A stretch of DNA of 64,000 bases, taken from positions 4,327,605 to 4,391,604 of the forward strand of contig NC_090716.1 in NCBI RefSeq assembly GCF_040954835.1. Reading direction: 5' to 3'. A program made the position numbers and the translations under genes. Within the stretch, counting starts at the first letter, position 1; the number at the start of each line of letters is the position of its first letter. The notes under the pieces are model-generated. The model saw only the letters and a program-made list of their open reading frames with translations, was not told the origin of the DNA and searched no databases. Of the stretch, positions 12,561 through 25,300 are shown piece by piece. This DNA comes from Lepisosteus oculatus (lineage: Eukaryota > Chordata > Actinopteri > Semionotiformes > Lepisosteidae).

Positions 12561-15115
12561 GTAAGGTTAATGTCCCCATCAGCTGACCTGAGCTATACAC
12601 CTGTCAGCATAGTGCTCAACACATCATTCCCACATGCATTGTTTTGTGTAAGGTCTGTCAATGGTGAAATCCGGGACAAAAATGCTCACAGAAGACAGAG
12701 GTTTAATTTCTTACCTGTCAGCGCTACCCCTGCATCTTTTTCAGTTAGAAGGGGAGCTGAGGTCATTCTGCTGATGCATGAATTGTTCCTTCCTGGAATT
12801 TCTCATGCTCATTCTCATGGAGTCAGTGCAGTCAGAGAACAACTTCACTTGGGGGATGAGATGGCTATGATGGTTCTGGATCGGTGTGCTATGCCTTTGC
12901 CTTAGTTCCACCGAGCAGTACTAATGAAACAAGTCCATCAGTTCACTAATTAAAATGTAAATAACATTATACGTGTGCCCAATGAGCTATTGATATAACA
13001 CAGCAGACAGTTGTAGTTGTGCATCAGGACTTCAGTGCCTTCAGTTGTAACAGTGATACAAGTCGTATTTGTTATAAGGTAGATATTATGCTATTTTAAT
13101 CTTTCTTTGATTGCCAATGCAAACTTTAATGAGTATTTAAATTGCATCCTGTACTGGACTCTATGATGCAGTTCTGTAGACTGTTGCTCAGAGATTAGAT
13201 TTTGATGCAGTGATTTTAATTTTTAAAAATATTGCTATTGCCACTGCCAGCAGAATCATGTATTATAAATAAACCTTTGCAGTTTGTGTACATTGTAACA
13301 GTACTGCTACTCCAGGATCAGTGCATCTGATTTGATTTACATGCTCATTTGAAACTCACTAGGATCCATAGGGGTCAGTTTATTGACCTGCCACTCCCTC
13401 TTGCGGAGGATTTTGAAGAGGACTGAATCATTATTGCCATCACAACCCCCCAGTGTTGAAATATCTGTTATTTGAGCTGACCTTGACAAAGTTTTACATG
13501 CAGGAACAGTACACAAGCATAAACACTCCCTACCCACCCATTCTTGCAATGGGAGGTCAAAGTGAGCTGTAAATACTTTTCATAAATGGCCCAAATTTAA
13601 AAACTGCAGGATAAAAGTAAAAGCTTGAAGTAGTTGTGAAAAAGATGTTGTGCAACTCAGTTCAAGGTGGTGTGATCACAGGAAGCAGGGCAGTGGCACT
13701 GGGTTCTCAGCTATTTCTTGGTTAACCTTGTTTTCTGAGTAAAAGTGTTGCTAGAGGGATGTGTATTTGGGCAGACCCTTTTTGCTTAAGTCCCCTTTAT
13801 TCATGTTTCAACACGCAGCTGTAATGTGACCACTTTTAAGTAAAACTTGTTTGAAGAGGAAACATTATGAAACATACTTGGAAAGACACATGCCTCACTC
13901 TTCTGAATCTGGATGTCTGTATCGGGTATGTACTGTATGAAGCAAAGATGTGGTCATCCAAAAATCTGATAATATAGTATGAGGTTCTCAGTAAATAGAG
14001 CCGACTCAATATCACTTTTGTAGGCTACCGGGTAGTTTTGATACTATGCAGTAACGAAGGAACACAATTTTTAAATTTTCTTTATGATTTTAGGTACATG
14101 CTTGCAGTACACAAATATTTTTTTTCTGAAACTTTTATCTATATTGTTTTTAATTGATAATTGTACTGCTTCTTAAATGCATTCCACAACAAATCTCATT
14201 TTGTTTTAGTATGCAATTCAAGGTGCATTCTTAAAAGGTGTACTGGTATTAATATCATAGTATAATTTTCTCAGTGATTGACAGAGCCTGGGTTTCTTAG
14301 TTCTGTAAAATGGGCTATTCAGGGAAATTCAGATTGGTGTGTTTCTGAGCCTAAATTCATAACTGAAAATTAATATATTATTAGAACATTATTTCAGTTA
14401 ATCCCTGAAGCTTTACCACGAGTTTGTTTCACAGGTTAAACATTACAAGAATTCATAAAATAAACCATCTTCTTCGTAAAGTGGTAATTATCATTTTCCC
14501 ATCTTTTAATGCAGAAAGTTCTCTTTTGAAGTAGTCAAGACTTTTATTAGCCCCCAAGAGAACATTATGACATTCAGAGAACAAACATCTTGCATAAATT
14601 ATTGATGGTAAAATAGAAAATTCTCAGCTAGTTTTGTTGAATATTCGGGCAAGTAAAGCCATACAGTTGTGTGAAACAGACTTTGGTACTGTCTTGATGG
14701 ACTTGATAGTCCGTCCTTAAATTGTTCAATTTTCAAACCTAATGACACCTTAATTTCTCCCTTTTTTACTGGATCTCTAACTTTCTTGAATGATAGTTTC
14801 TGTTTCTGAATGAAGGAATGAAGATGCAGCTGTCAGTGAACAGTTGACCTCTTGTGTGAATTCCTTTAACCAGAAAATCACATGACTTCTGTTAATAGTG
14901 AGCTGGTAGGTACAGGCAGATACCTGATCTCATTATCATGTGACTCTAAAAGATAAGGAAAATGAATATAGCATATAGATGAATGAAATTCTAGGTTAAT
15001 TTAATGTGGTTAAAAGTCTGAACTAAAAGTATATAAACTATCCGGTATGTATAGCAGAGATATCAGCTGTCATGTCAAAGAGTTAGGAAATGTCAGATGT
15101 TTATGAGTGCTTTTA

Positions 15116-15116
<1 letters not shown>

Positions 15117-15166
<50 letters not shown>
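15117..15166 (+). repeat. (ATT)n microsatellite
   Basis: About 50 bp of uninterrupted ATT units, followed by AAT units on the same strand to about 15180. Confidence 0.9.
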
Positions 15167-15167
<1 letters not shown>

Positions 15168-16325
15168 AAATAATAATAATGTTGTGTGATTTTCTATTCA
15201 GGTGAAGTAGCACAGATGGAGAATAAGATCTCTTATTCTCTATGTATATATACAATTGTGTATAAGTCTTTGGATTCAAAGGACAGGCATATGTACAGCT
15301 TATATAGCTAGTAAAGACCATCATTGTCACAACCGTGGTATTTGTGTGCTTTTGTGTTCTCAAAGAAGACACTCAGACTTGCATTTGGTAAGATGTCCCA
15401 AAGCAAGATATCCCTGCAGACTGTCCCTCAGGAACCCTTAACGCTCCCATTGTGCAGCCTGTCCCTGCACACTGCAGCTGGAGATGAAGCTTGGCAGCTT
15501 ATAGCACTTGTATGATTATATGATTAAAGCACTTGTATTCACAGCAGCTTGGCGAGGGAAGCAGAATATTTCAGAATGTCTGAAGGGGAAGCCAAATGCA
15601 TGTACAAATGTACTTCCTTCTCAATGCAGGATATGACAATTGCTCCTTGTAAATCTGTAGAATTCTACCGAACCTGTGAAAAAAAATAAAATGCTGCTTT
15701 AAATCTGTAAGCTAAGCCTCTTGTTTCTTTCTTCTTTCATACTTATACGAAGTATTTTATCCAATTTATTAAAAATAATGGTCATTACTAGTATTCTAAA
15801 TCAGCATGTTTTTGCTCCATTACATTTCCTCTTATCTTACAAGTAGTTTTTGCCGTGTAAGAACCGAAGTGGAAATTCTCTGCATTCCTTCCTAAGTGCA
15901 TACTAAAAACCTCTTAGTTTCACATCCTAGTGGAGATAGTGACCTCGTTTGCTGACTGTGTAAATTGCTGTGCCTAGTTCTGAAATATTCCTGTGAATTG
16001 TCACTTTTTCAGTTTTTTGGTCAACCTTGGTGATGCTGACGTTTCTATTTTTGTTAAATAACATAGAAGTGACTAAAAGCTGCTCCTCAGCAGCGAAGGC
16101 CACAGTCCTCGTTTTAATGTACGGTCTGTACCAGATCCCGGCGCTTTGTAAAGCATTTCAAAAACCAGATTGCGCAGGCTGTATGCAGCAACAGAAAGCA
16201 CAGAACATGGATGTATCCTTTTAAATCTCTGAAAAAGACTGTGTGGATGTGCGTCCTGCAGCTCTGGGAAGATGTGTACCTGACAAGCGTGTCTGGTGCT
16301 CAGTTGCAGGGTGGAAGTGTGGACA

Positions 16326-19300
16326 ATGGCCTCTGACCCCTTGATAGACCTGCAGGATGACCTGTCCAGTGAGGATCCAGCCAATACTCTGGAGCAGCTC
16401 AAGATCTCCACGTTGGCAGAGAAGGACTGGCCTTCCGATGAGACGCAGGAAATGAGCAAGTCGGGTAAGTTGTTACGCAGGCTGTTTTTTAAAAAGGTTT
16501 GGCATGTGGTTTTGCTGTGCTTACCGCTGTTGTAACTTATAAAGCTCCACATACAGTCCTTGTGAAATTTACTACCTACATTACCAGCCATTGGATGACT
16601 TTTTTCTACACTTTTTTCCATGCGATTATTGTGATCTTTTGGAAAGATCACACAGTTGGCTTTTGTAGATCTGGTGAGTATATCAGATATAAGTCGCAAT
16701 TCCAAATACTGTATGTAAAAACAAATGATAGCAGATCTAGGAGTAATGTGTACATCTCTGGTTTCGGCATCAAACAAAATGCTGGTTGCCTTAGTAAAAT
16801 GTTTTGTGCATTTTCCCTGGCTGTCAAAGGCATAAAGTATGAGGCAGATTAAAGCAATTCCACTTCGTGGGCTTACTAAATCATGACTAAAGGGGCAACG
16901 TGATTAAAGTTGAAGTTAAGTTAAATTGAAGTTAAATTTTTAGCAATTGTAATTCCTGAAAAAAAATTAAGCTTATTTCATTTTTAGAACTAAGCTCATT
17001 AAACACAGGGCGAAGAAATACTTGGAGAATACTCTAGACAGATACTATATTAGAATAAAAGTTAATTATTAATTTATAGGAGAAGTCTATATACTGGACT
17101 GGAGGGTTGGATTGGCACTGTAATAGCATGACATAGTGTTTCTGAAAACGGTGAGCTTTGACCTGTGCTTGTCGTAAATTCACCTCTGGAAATACTGTAA
17201 TCTTTTTGACTGAGGATGGAATTCGGGTTTATGATGAGATCTTTTCTGCCCGACACTTGCACCTTAACACTGCAAAGTCCAGTTACAGTATTTAATTTCT
17301 TTGTCATTGATTGTTCTTTTCACTGCTTTGTCTTCTGTCTTCTGCTGGTTATTGTAAATGAAAATCCGATCTTACTTGATTTATCTGGTTAAATACAGCA
17401 TTGTAATTAATGATACTCCTAATAGTAAATGTCTTCATTCTATTAGCCTCTATGGTTCTGTGTTTTGCTGAGGTGTTACAGCAGAAGGACTGGTCAGCTG
17501 AGGAACTTGCAGATCAGTATCTGTTCTGCATATTTAGTGGTTGACTGGAGCCAATTCTATAGCAACTGTGTTTCTCTGAAATCAGTTACGTTTGCTGCTA
17601 ATACAGAAGACCATATAAATAGTACCACTGTCTCTCTTTTTTTTTTAAAGTTCTCACTACTCTTTTGACAGGGTGTTTTTAAAATGAGTTATGCACTCTG
17701 GATTTGATATTGTACAGAAGACTTCCACTTCAGTACCCTGTCTGAGTCTCTCAGCAGTCAGGCCTGTGGCATTCAGCACTGCATTACATCATCATCACCC
17801 CCTGCTATAGAATCGAATAGGCAAGATTTAGACTGCAGTTAGACTTGGCTGATGGTGAATTAGCATTTCTTCACAGTCGCCACAGAGGAGCAAACTGAAA
17901 TCAAGTTAATGGGCTTCCTCATTAAGCAGTGAAGAACCCATTAATGGAATATAAGTCTGAAAGAAAATGAGGTGGAAAGCACTGTGTTGAACCTGAGCAT
18001 GTTATTCAGGTTACATCACCAATGACTAACATAATCAGAAAGAAGCGTGTGTCGATGCACTTCATTTTGCTTGAAAAGGAGGACAGGGCGGGTGCTTGGG
18101 TTGCTTTATGAAATGAATCACTGAGCCATAAATGATTATATGCTCTAGCACAGTATGTAAGTGCCAGTAATGACTCATTCTTCTGATTCTGATTTGCAGA
18201 CACGGATGTTTCCAAAAAGTTGGATTCGGGTCTGCACTTGAAATGGGATGATCCATACTATGACATTGCAAGGCATCAGATTGTGGAGGTGGCAGGTAGG
18301 ATCAAGAGGGTGCCTTCCATTTTCTATCAGTGTGATGGGGGGGGGAAGGAAAAAATGTTTTTCAAAGGAATAATATGCACAACAAATTACAACTTATCTG
18401 ATTAGCTTCATGGAAAGATTGTTCGCAAAAAGATGTTTTTAGAAACCAGTGTGACTCATGCACTTAATTTTGCTTGGTAAAATAGTTGAATGTAGGAAAT
18501 GTAGAAAACATACCTCACAATAATAGCTTTCTTCACTTTTTTGTTTTTCCCATTGAGCACTATTCAATAGAGATATAGAAAGAGTAACAGAATTTGGTGA
18601 AGTGTCCATTGATGGTTTTGAAACTGTAGCCATTCTAGAAATTCTTGGTTTACTGGAAAAAAGGTGCCTGTAGATTATCTGAACTAAAACTACACTCTGT
18701 TTTACCCTCAATGTCATTTTCTTTCCACTGCCAAGCAAATCGAATCCATTCTGTGCATCAGAGAGTCAGAGTTAAGGAGGCAGGTTCTGCAGTTCGCAGC
18801 AGAACAGGAGAAGCTTGTGACCAAAAAGACTTTCACACAGAGAAAGACTGTGCAAAACTGAAGAGAGAGACAGACAAGGGGACACTGAAGACTTCTGTGA
18901 TTTCCCACCAAATAAACATGAGAATTCTTCTTAACAATGCTCACATGACCCGATCAAAAGCACTAAAATACCATCTGATCCAGGACCCTTCCTTTGATTT
19001 TTTTTCTGTAAGCTCTTTCTGAATTAAATTTGGCTATTAAAAGGGCTGGAAGTCAGACCAGATGGATATAATAGATATAAGTATGTTCTTGGCAGTTCCC
19101 CTAAAATGTGGTGTTAGAATCTCAGAGGGGGAGAAAAAGCTTATGCTCACAATTGTGTGAGTTCACAAAAGGCTGGCTTTTTAATTTTATTTTGCAGAAG
19201 AGGAAAATGTGGGCAGGCTTTGTAGGCAATGTGAAACTCAGCAAGGCCTGTATCTGTGGGAGGTTTTTGATGTCTTTCTCTCCTGTTGGGAAGTGACCGT

Positions 19301-22300
19301 GAATGAAGGTCTTATCTGAGACCAAAGTTCTAAAAATAAATTTCTGAATGAAAAACAGCACAGCATATGAGATCAAGGAAAGTCACAGACCTGCTGCATG
19401 AATCTTGTATACTGAAGGAAACTATGTAAAGAATGACATATGGACTGTGGTTCCAACATTTACACGTTTGACAAACAAATTTCTTTACCATTTGGGGGAA
19501 GAAGCTGAACAAACTTTTAAATTTCGGTAGATTGGGCAGAAAATGTGTGAATACCCAGGGATGACAAGGTGAATGAGGGGACGTTTTACAAATAATTAGC
19601 TCTTTAATTATACTATAATATTTCTGTTTTTCATTGCAAGATTTTGCTCTTCAGTAAATAAAATGACATTCATTTTGTTTTACATATTACTCTGTTGCAT
19701 AGCTAGGCGAGTCTTTCTCTTGCATTAGCAGTTGTATTCTTTTGTGTAAAGGTGATGATAACTTTGGCAGGAAGGTTATTGTGTTCAGTGCCTGTCGGAT
19801 GCCTCCACACCATGAGCTTGACCATCACAAACTGTTGGCGTGAGTATCTGTTTCCTGCTGATTATCATTCTCGGTTCCTCTTACAGCAAGCTGGTCAGTT
19901 CTGCTTATGAGCGCTTTTTACATTCATGTTTTGCAGCGAGTCAGATAAATTCTTTTGGAATTGTTTAAAATGCCTTAGTTGTGCATTTTCCCTTTTCTTT
20001 CATCGTTTAGTGTTTGCAAAACACCAGAATAGCAGCTTCTGGGCTGATGGATTTTTTATTGTTAAATTGCTTGTTTCTATTGTTTTAAATGTTCCTAGTC
20101 CTGTATATGTTTTTTTAGCCCGTACTGCATTTTAAAGTACTGCTGTTATTATTGTTCTTCATGTATAAATCTGGATTATATTTATAGGTTTGACTTTTTT
20201 TACTTTTTCATCACATGAAGCATATGAACTTATGCAGGTATGCTGTCATCTTCTGTCTTTCGCAGGTACCTGAAGCATACCCTGGACCAGTATGTTGAAA
20301 ATGACTACACTCTCATTTATTTCCACCATGGGCTCACCAGTGAGAACAAGCCATCCCTCACCTGGCTCAGGGATGCCTACAGGGAATTTGACCGAAAGTA
20401 AGTTGTACACTCTTAGTTATGAGTTGCTTTTACATAGTTTCACATATCAAGTACAATAGAAACTAAAAGGTTGTAGAGATGGAGTTTAAGATATAAAAAA
20501 ATCATTCTGCATTTGTAAGTAGGAAAAAAATACATTCCACCCTAAATGAAATTATTTCAGGTGGGTACCTGTGGCTGTGTCAGCATGCGTAGGCTACAAA
20601 GGATCAAGTTTTATTCCATGCTGAAAAAAAGAAGAAAGAAAATGCAACGTTTCGGCCGTGGAGCCTTCTTCAAGACACCTGAAGAAGGCTCCACGGCCAA
20701 AACGGCATGGAATAAACCTATTACTTGTCCCTTAAATGAAATTATGCCAGATTCATGACTGATACTACTGTAATTCTTCTTCCTTGGCTCGGATGCAGAC
20801 ATGCTGACCTGCTGTTTGCACTGGTGACTATGATGTAATGAAACCAGGTTGCTGCTATATTAGTGGACCAGGGATCCACTAATCCTCTTGCCCAGTGTGT
20901 TGAGACAGCACAGTTGGCGCTGTCCCTTGGACAAGAGGTCCTGAATATCTGGACACTATGCTCTGATGTTTGTTAGAGTAGAGATGTTGACCAGGATGTC
21001 CTGACTAAATTCCTGCTGTGCATTTTGAGCTGCCTAAATCCCTAAAGAATGGATGTTGTGTTTCAGTAGTGGATGAAGTGTGTCACTTCCTGTTTGTAAA
21101 GCACTCTGGTATCCTTTGAGATCAGAAATCTTATGCTAACTCAAGGAATCGATAATGATTATTATAATGGTTGATTTCAGGTACAAGAAGAATATCAAGG
21201 CTCTGTGCATTGTCCATCCCACCACTTTCATCAGAACACTGCTTATTCTTTTTAAGCCAATTATCAGGTAGCTTTTTGTCTTTAACTTTTTTGATGTCCA
21301 TGTTATTAAAGAAATACTGCAAACTAAATTGTAATGCTTTAAAATCCTATACTCCCAATATTTTTACCTTTGTCACCCTAACTATGCCAAATACTGCTCT
21401 CGTGTTCCAGAGATGTTGAAAATTTTAATGAGCTACTCAATTTTCACTACATAAAAAAGAAACCATCAGCAGACATTACAACCGACTGGCTTGACTGTCC
21501 TGTTATGATATAATATTTAATTAAAGTCCATTTTAATTTTTTTTCTGTTGGATTAATAAGACATTCTACTGGTTTTCTTACCAAAGGTTGACTGGATTAA
21601 ATAAACATGAACACTAATGGTGCTCTTCTAGGTTAACACACGTCACCTGTTGTGGGATGTGTCAGCTGTAAATTGTGTTTAGCACAGTTCTGCAATTAAA
21701 GTGCCTAAACATCCATACAGAAGTGCCTATTAGTGGCTTTAGACAAATGGGAAAGTTAGAACAGTATAATTTATGTGATAACCACTGACCAGCTCTAAAA
21801 TGTTCTTTATGCCCTGTATCCTTGCCAGCTGGAAGTTTGGAAGGAAGATATTCTACATGAACTATCTGAGCGAATTGGAAGAATACGTCAAGTGTGAACA
21901 GCTGGTGATACCCCAGAGGGTCAAGACGTAAGATGAATGTTTTTTTAAATAAAAATTATTTAGAATTTTGTATGTAATTTCTTTCTTTGCTGTGCGTTTT
22001 TAAAACAAGTACTAAAGCAGCACATTATTGCTTCTCCATGCCAAAAAAATAAGTTTAAAGTGGCTTCTGAACACCTTGTCTATCAGTGATGCTGTCATTA
22101 CAAATTGAAAGCTGAAAAGTCTTGGGGAAATTTGTGCAAGGAATCTGTGAAAATAGTCTCTGTGTTTTTCAAGGCTTTGTATTACCGAATGGCTAAAATG
22201 AGAATTATTTTTTATCAATCATTAAAAATATATTTTATACTGACAAGGAAACTTTTAATGTTGATTGTTTTCAGTGATTTCTGAAGGAAATTAATTATTT

Positions 22301-25300
22301 TAATATTATTAATACCTTGAGACCCTAATGCTCAACAGATGGTGGAAGGTTTAGTACTGAGTAAATGTATCTATTTTTGCAGTTAAATAAATTAAGATAA
22401 TTACTCAAGTATACTTTCCTTTAATGAAAATGTTCTTTATATTTACATACACCTGCATTTGTACTTGTTTTGTAACGGTTACTTCCTAAATTATGTTTTT
22501 GCTCATTAAAAACCAACTTTGAAAAATGAGGCACATAGAGTACTGTTTATATACAAGTAGGTATGTTTTTGTATGATTGAAAGGTTTGAGATTTTCCAAG
22601 GGTGGCCCATAAAATAATGCCCTGCATTTTCAAAACGTTCATTCTCACAGAAAAACAATTAAACGTGTTTAACTGGGAAATCTAGGGCTGTGAGTAGTTT
22701 CACTGCAATACATTTTGACCGAGAAAGGAGTGTCGTTCCGGCTGCCTTTCAAATGATAAAATACACATTTGTTTCAGGTCAGACACTGTGCTAGTTTTGA
22801 AAACTATTTTTTTTTTCCAGTTATGATGACAAAATCAAGGCTGCGCAGAAGGTCTCACAAGCACAGAAACCAGTGCCGCCACATTCTCCACTGCCAGCCC
22901 AGCAATTCGGGCTCTTCCTCTCACAGTGCGTTCACAGCTTTTTAATCCGTTTTCCATTAGTGGTAAATATAAAGCAGCAATGTTTCCATTTGGTGTTCAA
23001 CACCTGCACGTTTGACTCTTCATAAGCATGCTGTTTTTAGTAGAGACAACTGTTAACTTTTATGAGATTGAAAAAGTTAGGAATGGCCACGTCACAAAAT
23101 GAATACTTTGGTCTGCCAGTCACAAGTTAAACACCCAGGATGTGATATAGACTTGTTCCTAGTGAAAAAACACCTTTAAATCCAGACTTTATTCAGTAAT
23201 TTACATGACAGATGAGACAAAGAATTCACTGAATCCTTGGCAGGGGAAGGTTTTTTTTTAATTGCTCATTGTTTTTGCACAATTTTAAACATCTAGGCTT
23301 AAAAACACATTTTATTTTTAGTTTCACACATTCTGGCCAGCCTGAATCTGTGTCTTTTTTACAGTGCAATGCAGGCACTGATTGGTGTTTTGTATTATTT
23401 TGGAGAGCAGATTACAGGAGAAGAGTCCAGATAAAGACAAAATCCCCCTGGTAATGCGAGAGACGATCAGCTATTTGAGGGAGCATGGTGAGTCGATCCT
23501 AGTGAATGCTGCTTATTGCTTCCTGTTCCATGACCATAAGAAATGATGTGCTAGTTGGCGACAGAAGTTAAGAAGACTGACTTCAAAATAATATAACAGC
23601 TGTGCGTTACTGCTGTGCAAATTGCTGTTTTTTTGTTTTGCCCTAATTCTAGACATCTAAATGGTGTATATTATCCTGTTTTTATTATCTTATCACTGTT
23701 GAGTTAATGCTGGTTGCTATGATTGAACTCTTTTAACATATTAACCTGAACGGAGGTGCCAGTGTTCCTCTGTTACAGCGAGTGAAGAACTCATTTAACA
23801 GGGCCTGAAGTGTTTAATGAAATTGCTGCTTAACCAGCTGTGTTTAATTATCCCAGAGAAGTTAATCAATCCAGAAGATAATGTCCCTTTTCACATATAA
23901 TATTCTTCTGTTGCCTTTTCTATCTTAGGTCTCCAAACAGAAGGCATATTTCGAAGATCAGCCAATATATCCTTGGTCAGGGAAGTCCAGAATAAATACA
24001 ATATGGGTAAGCAATGTACTGTAAAAGAAAAAAGCCATCTCAGATGCCTTGAAATATATTCAGGCAGCAACGTGCTGTTGAATCACGCGATATTCACATT
24101 TGTGTTTGAGGTCAAGGTCTTGGTGAGGGTTTAACAAAACTGATGTCTACTTTAGAGATGTTGTTTTGTTAAAATATGAAATGAAGTGCAGACATTTCAG
24201 TGTTTTGATTTACTTCGGTTTCAGTCTAATGTCGTGATTGTTCTTCTGGCACACCTTTCGAAAATGTAGAAAAAGTCTAAGACTGTATGCTGCTGTACAT
24301 CTCCATGTGCGCCAGTGAACCTACGGAGTCTGATGGGGAGTTTTTGATTTTGAAGACAAAACACCATCTATCCATCCTGACTGATTCTGTTACGTAAGAG
24401 ACACATACTCTGTGTTGGCTTGACTGTTGCTCTTCTTCCCTCTCCATGCCTCCAGGGGAAAAAGTGGATTTCCTCCAGTATGATGACGTCCATCTTGTTG
24501 CTGTCATTCTTAAAACATTCCTTCGGGAATTACCGGAGCCCCTCCTCACCTTTCGGCTCTACAATGACATTGTCAATTTTCACAGTAAGTTGCTGCCAAC
24601 CTAATTAGGAGCTAACAACAGGTTATTGACTGTATCCCTAGAAGTGCCTAAATTAAGAAATACAAGATCAGATTTCTGAGTTACGGTTCAAAACATGAGT
24701 GAAGGGTGGCCCTGCATCTGAGGAGCATGTTTGCATGTCTGTGATGCAGGAATTACTGACACTTGAAACATTTCCTAAAATGGCCTGAGTTTAGGAAGGC
24801 ATGATAGGGGAATGTTGTACTGACAAATACTGACATACTCATGGGCTGAGTAAAACAGAAAATAACCCAAATACCATGAAAAGGATTTTAGATCCTTTAG
24901 ATGTTTGCATTTTTTTCTTCTTCTAGATCCCCTTAGTCAAGAGGAGATACCTTTAATCAGTGTGTAGAGGGCTCCGTCTTGACTGAGACAATAACCTGCA
25001 TGCTCCTATTGATGACCACAGTCAAGACAATACAGGAGGAAATGAGTGGCTACATGCGTTTGAGAGTCTTACAGGCATTTTCCCGAGTATTCACTCTAAC
25101 ATCCTGATTTTATGCAGACATACTTAAACTTGGTCACTTTTATAAATACCCCATGATTTTCTTACCCTTGAATGGATCCTTTTCACACTAAATGTTGAAC
25201 AGCTATTTTGTTGAAGATTAAAATTTAAATTTAAATCTTAAAACTAAATCATAAGGTGCCCGTGATCAAAGCCGTGCTCTTATCTGCAGATGTGGAAAAC

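Larger units (their letters stand above)
9884..16309. other. F2-ARHGAP1 spacer, probably including ARHGAP1 5' UTR exon and intron 1
   Basis: No coding exon recognised. A relatively CpG-rich patch at about 10900-11120 is a candidate first non-coding exon or promoter for ARHGAP1, with a possible splice donor 'aaaaaaggtaaaacctgc' near 11110; this is inference only. The rest holds a simple repeat near 10141, a 5S-derived SINE (12060-12560) and an ATT microsatellite (15117-15166). 12570-15100 shows nothing I can name. Confidence 0.4.

Noticed and set aside
16073-16777. 234-codon minus-strand open frame
   Set aside because: Antisense to ARHGAP1 coding exon 1 and its introns; no recognisable domain.
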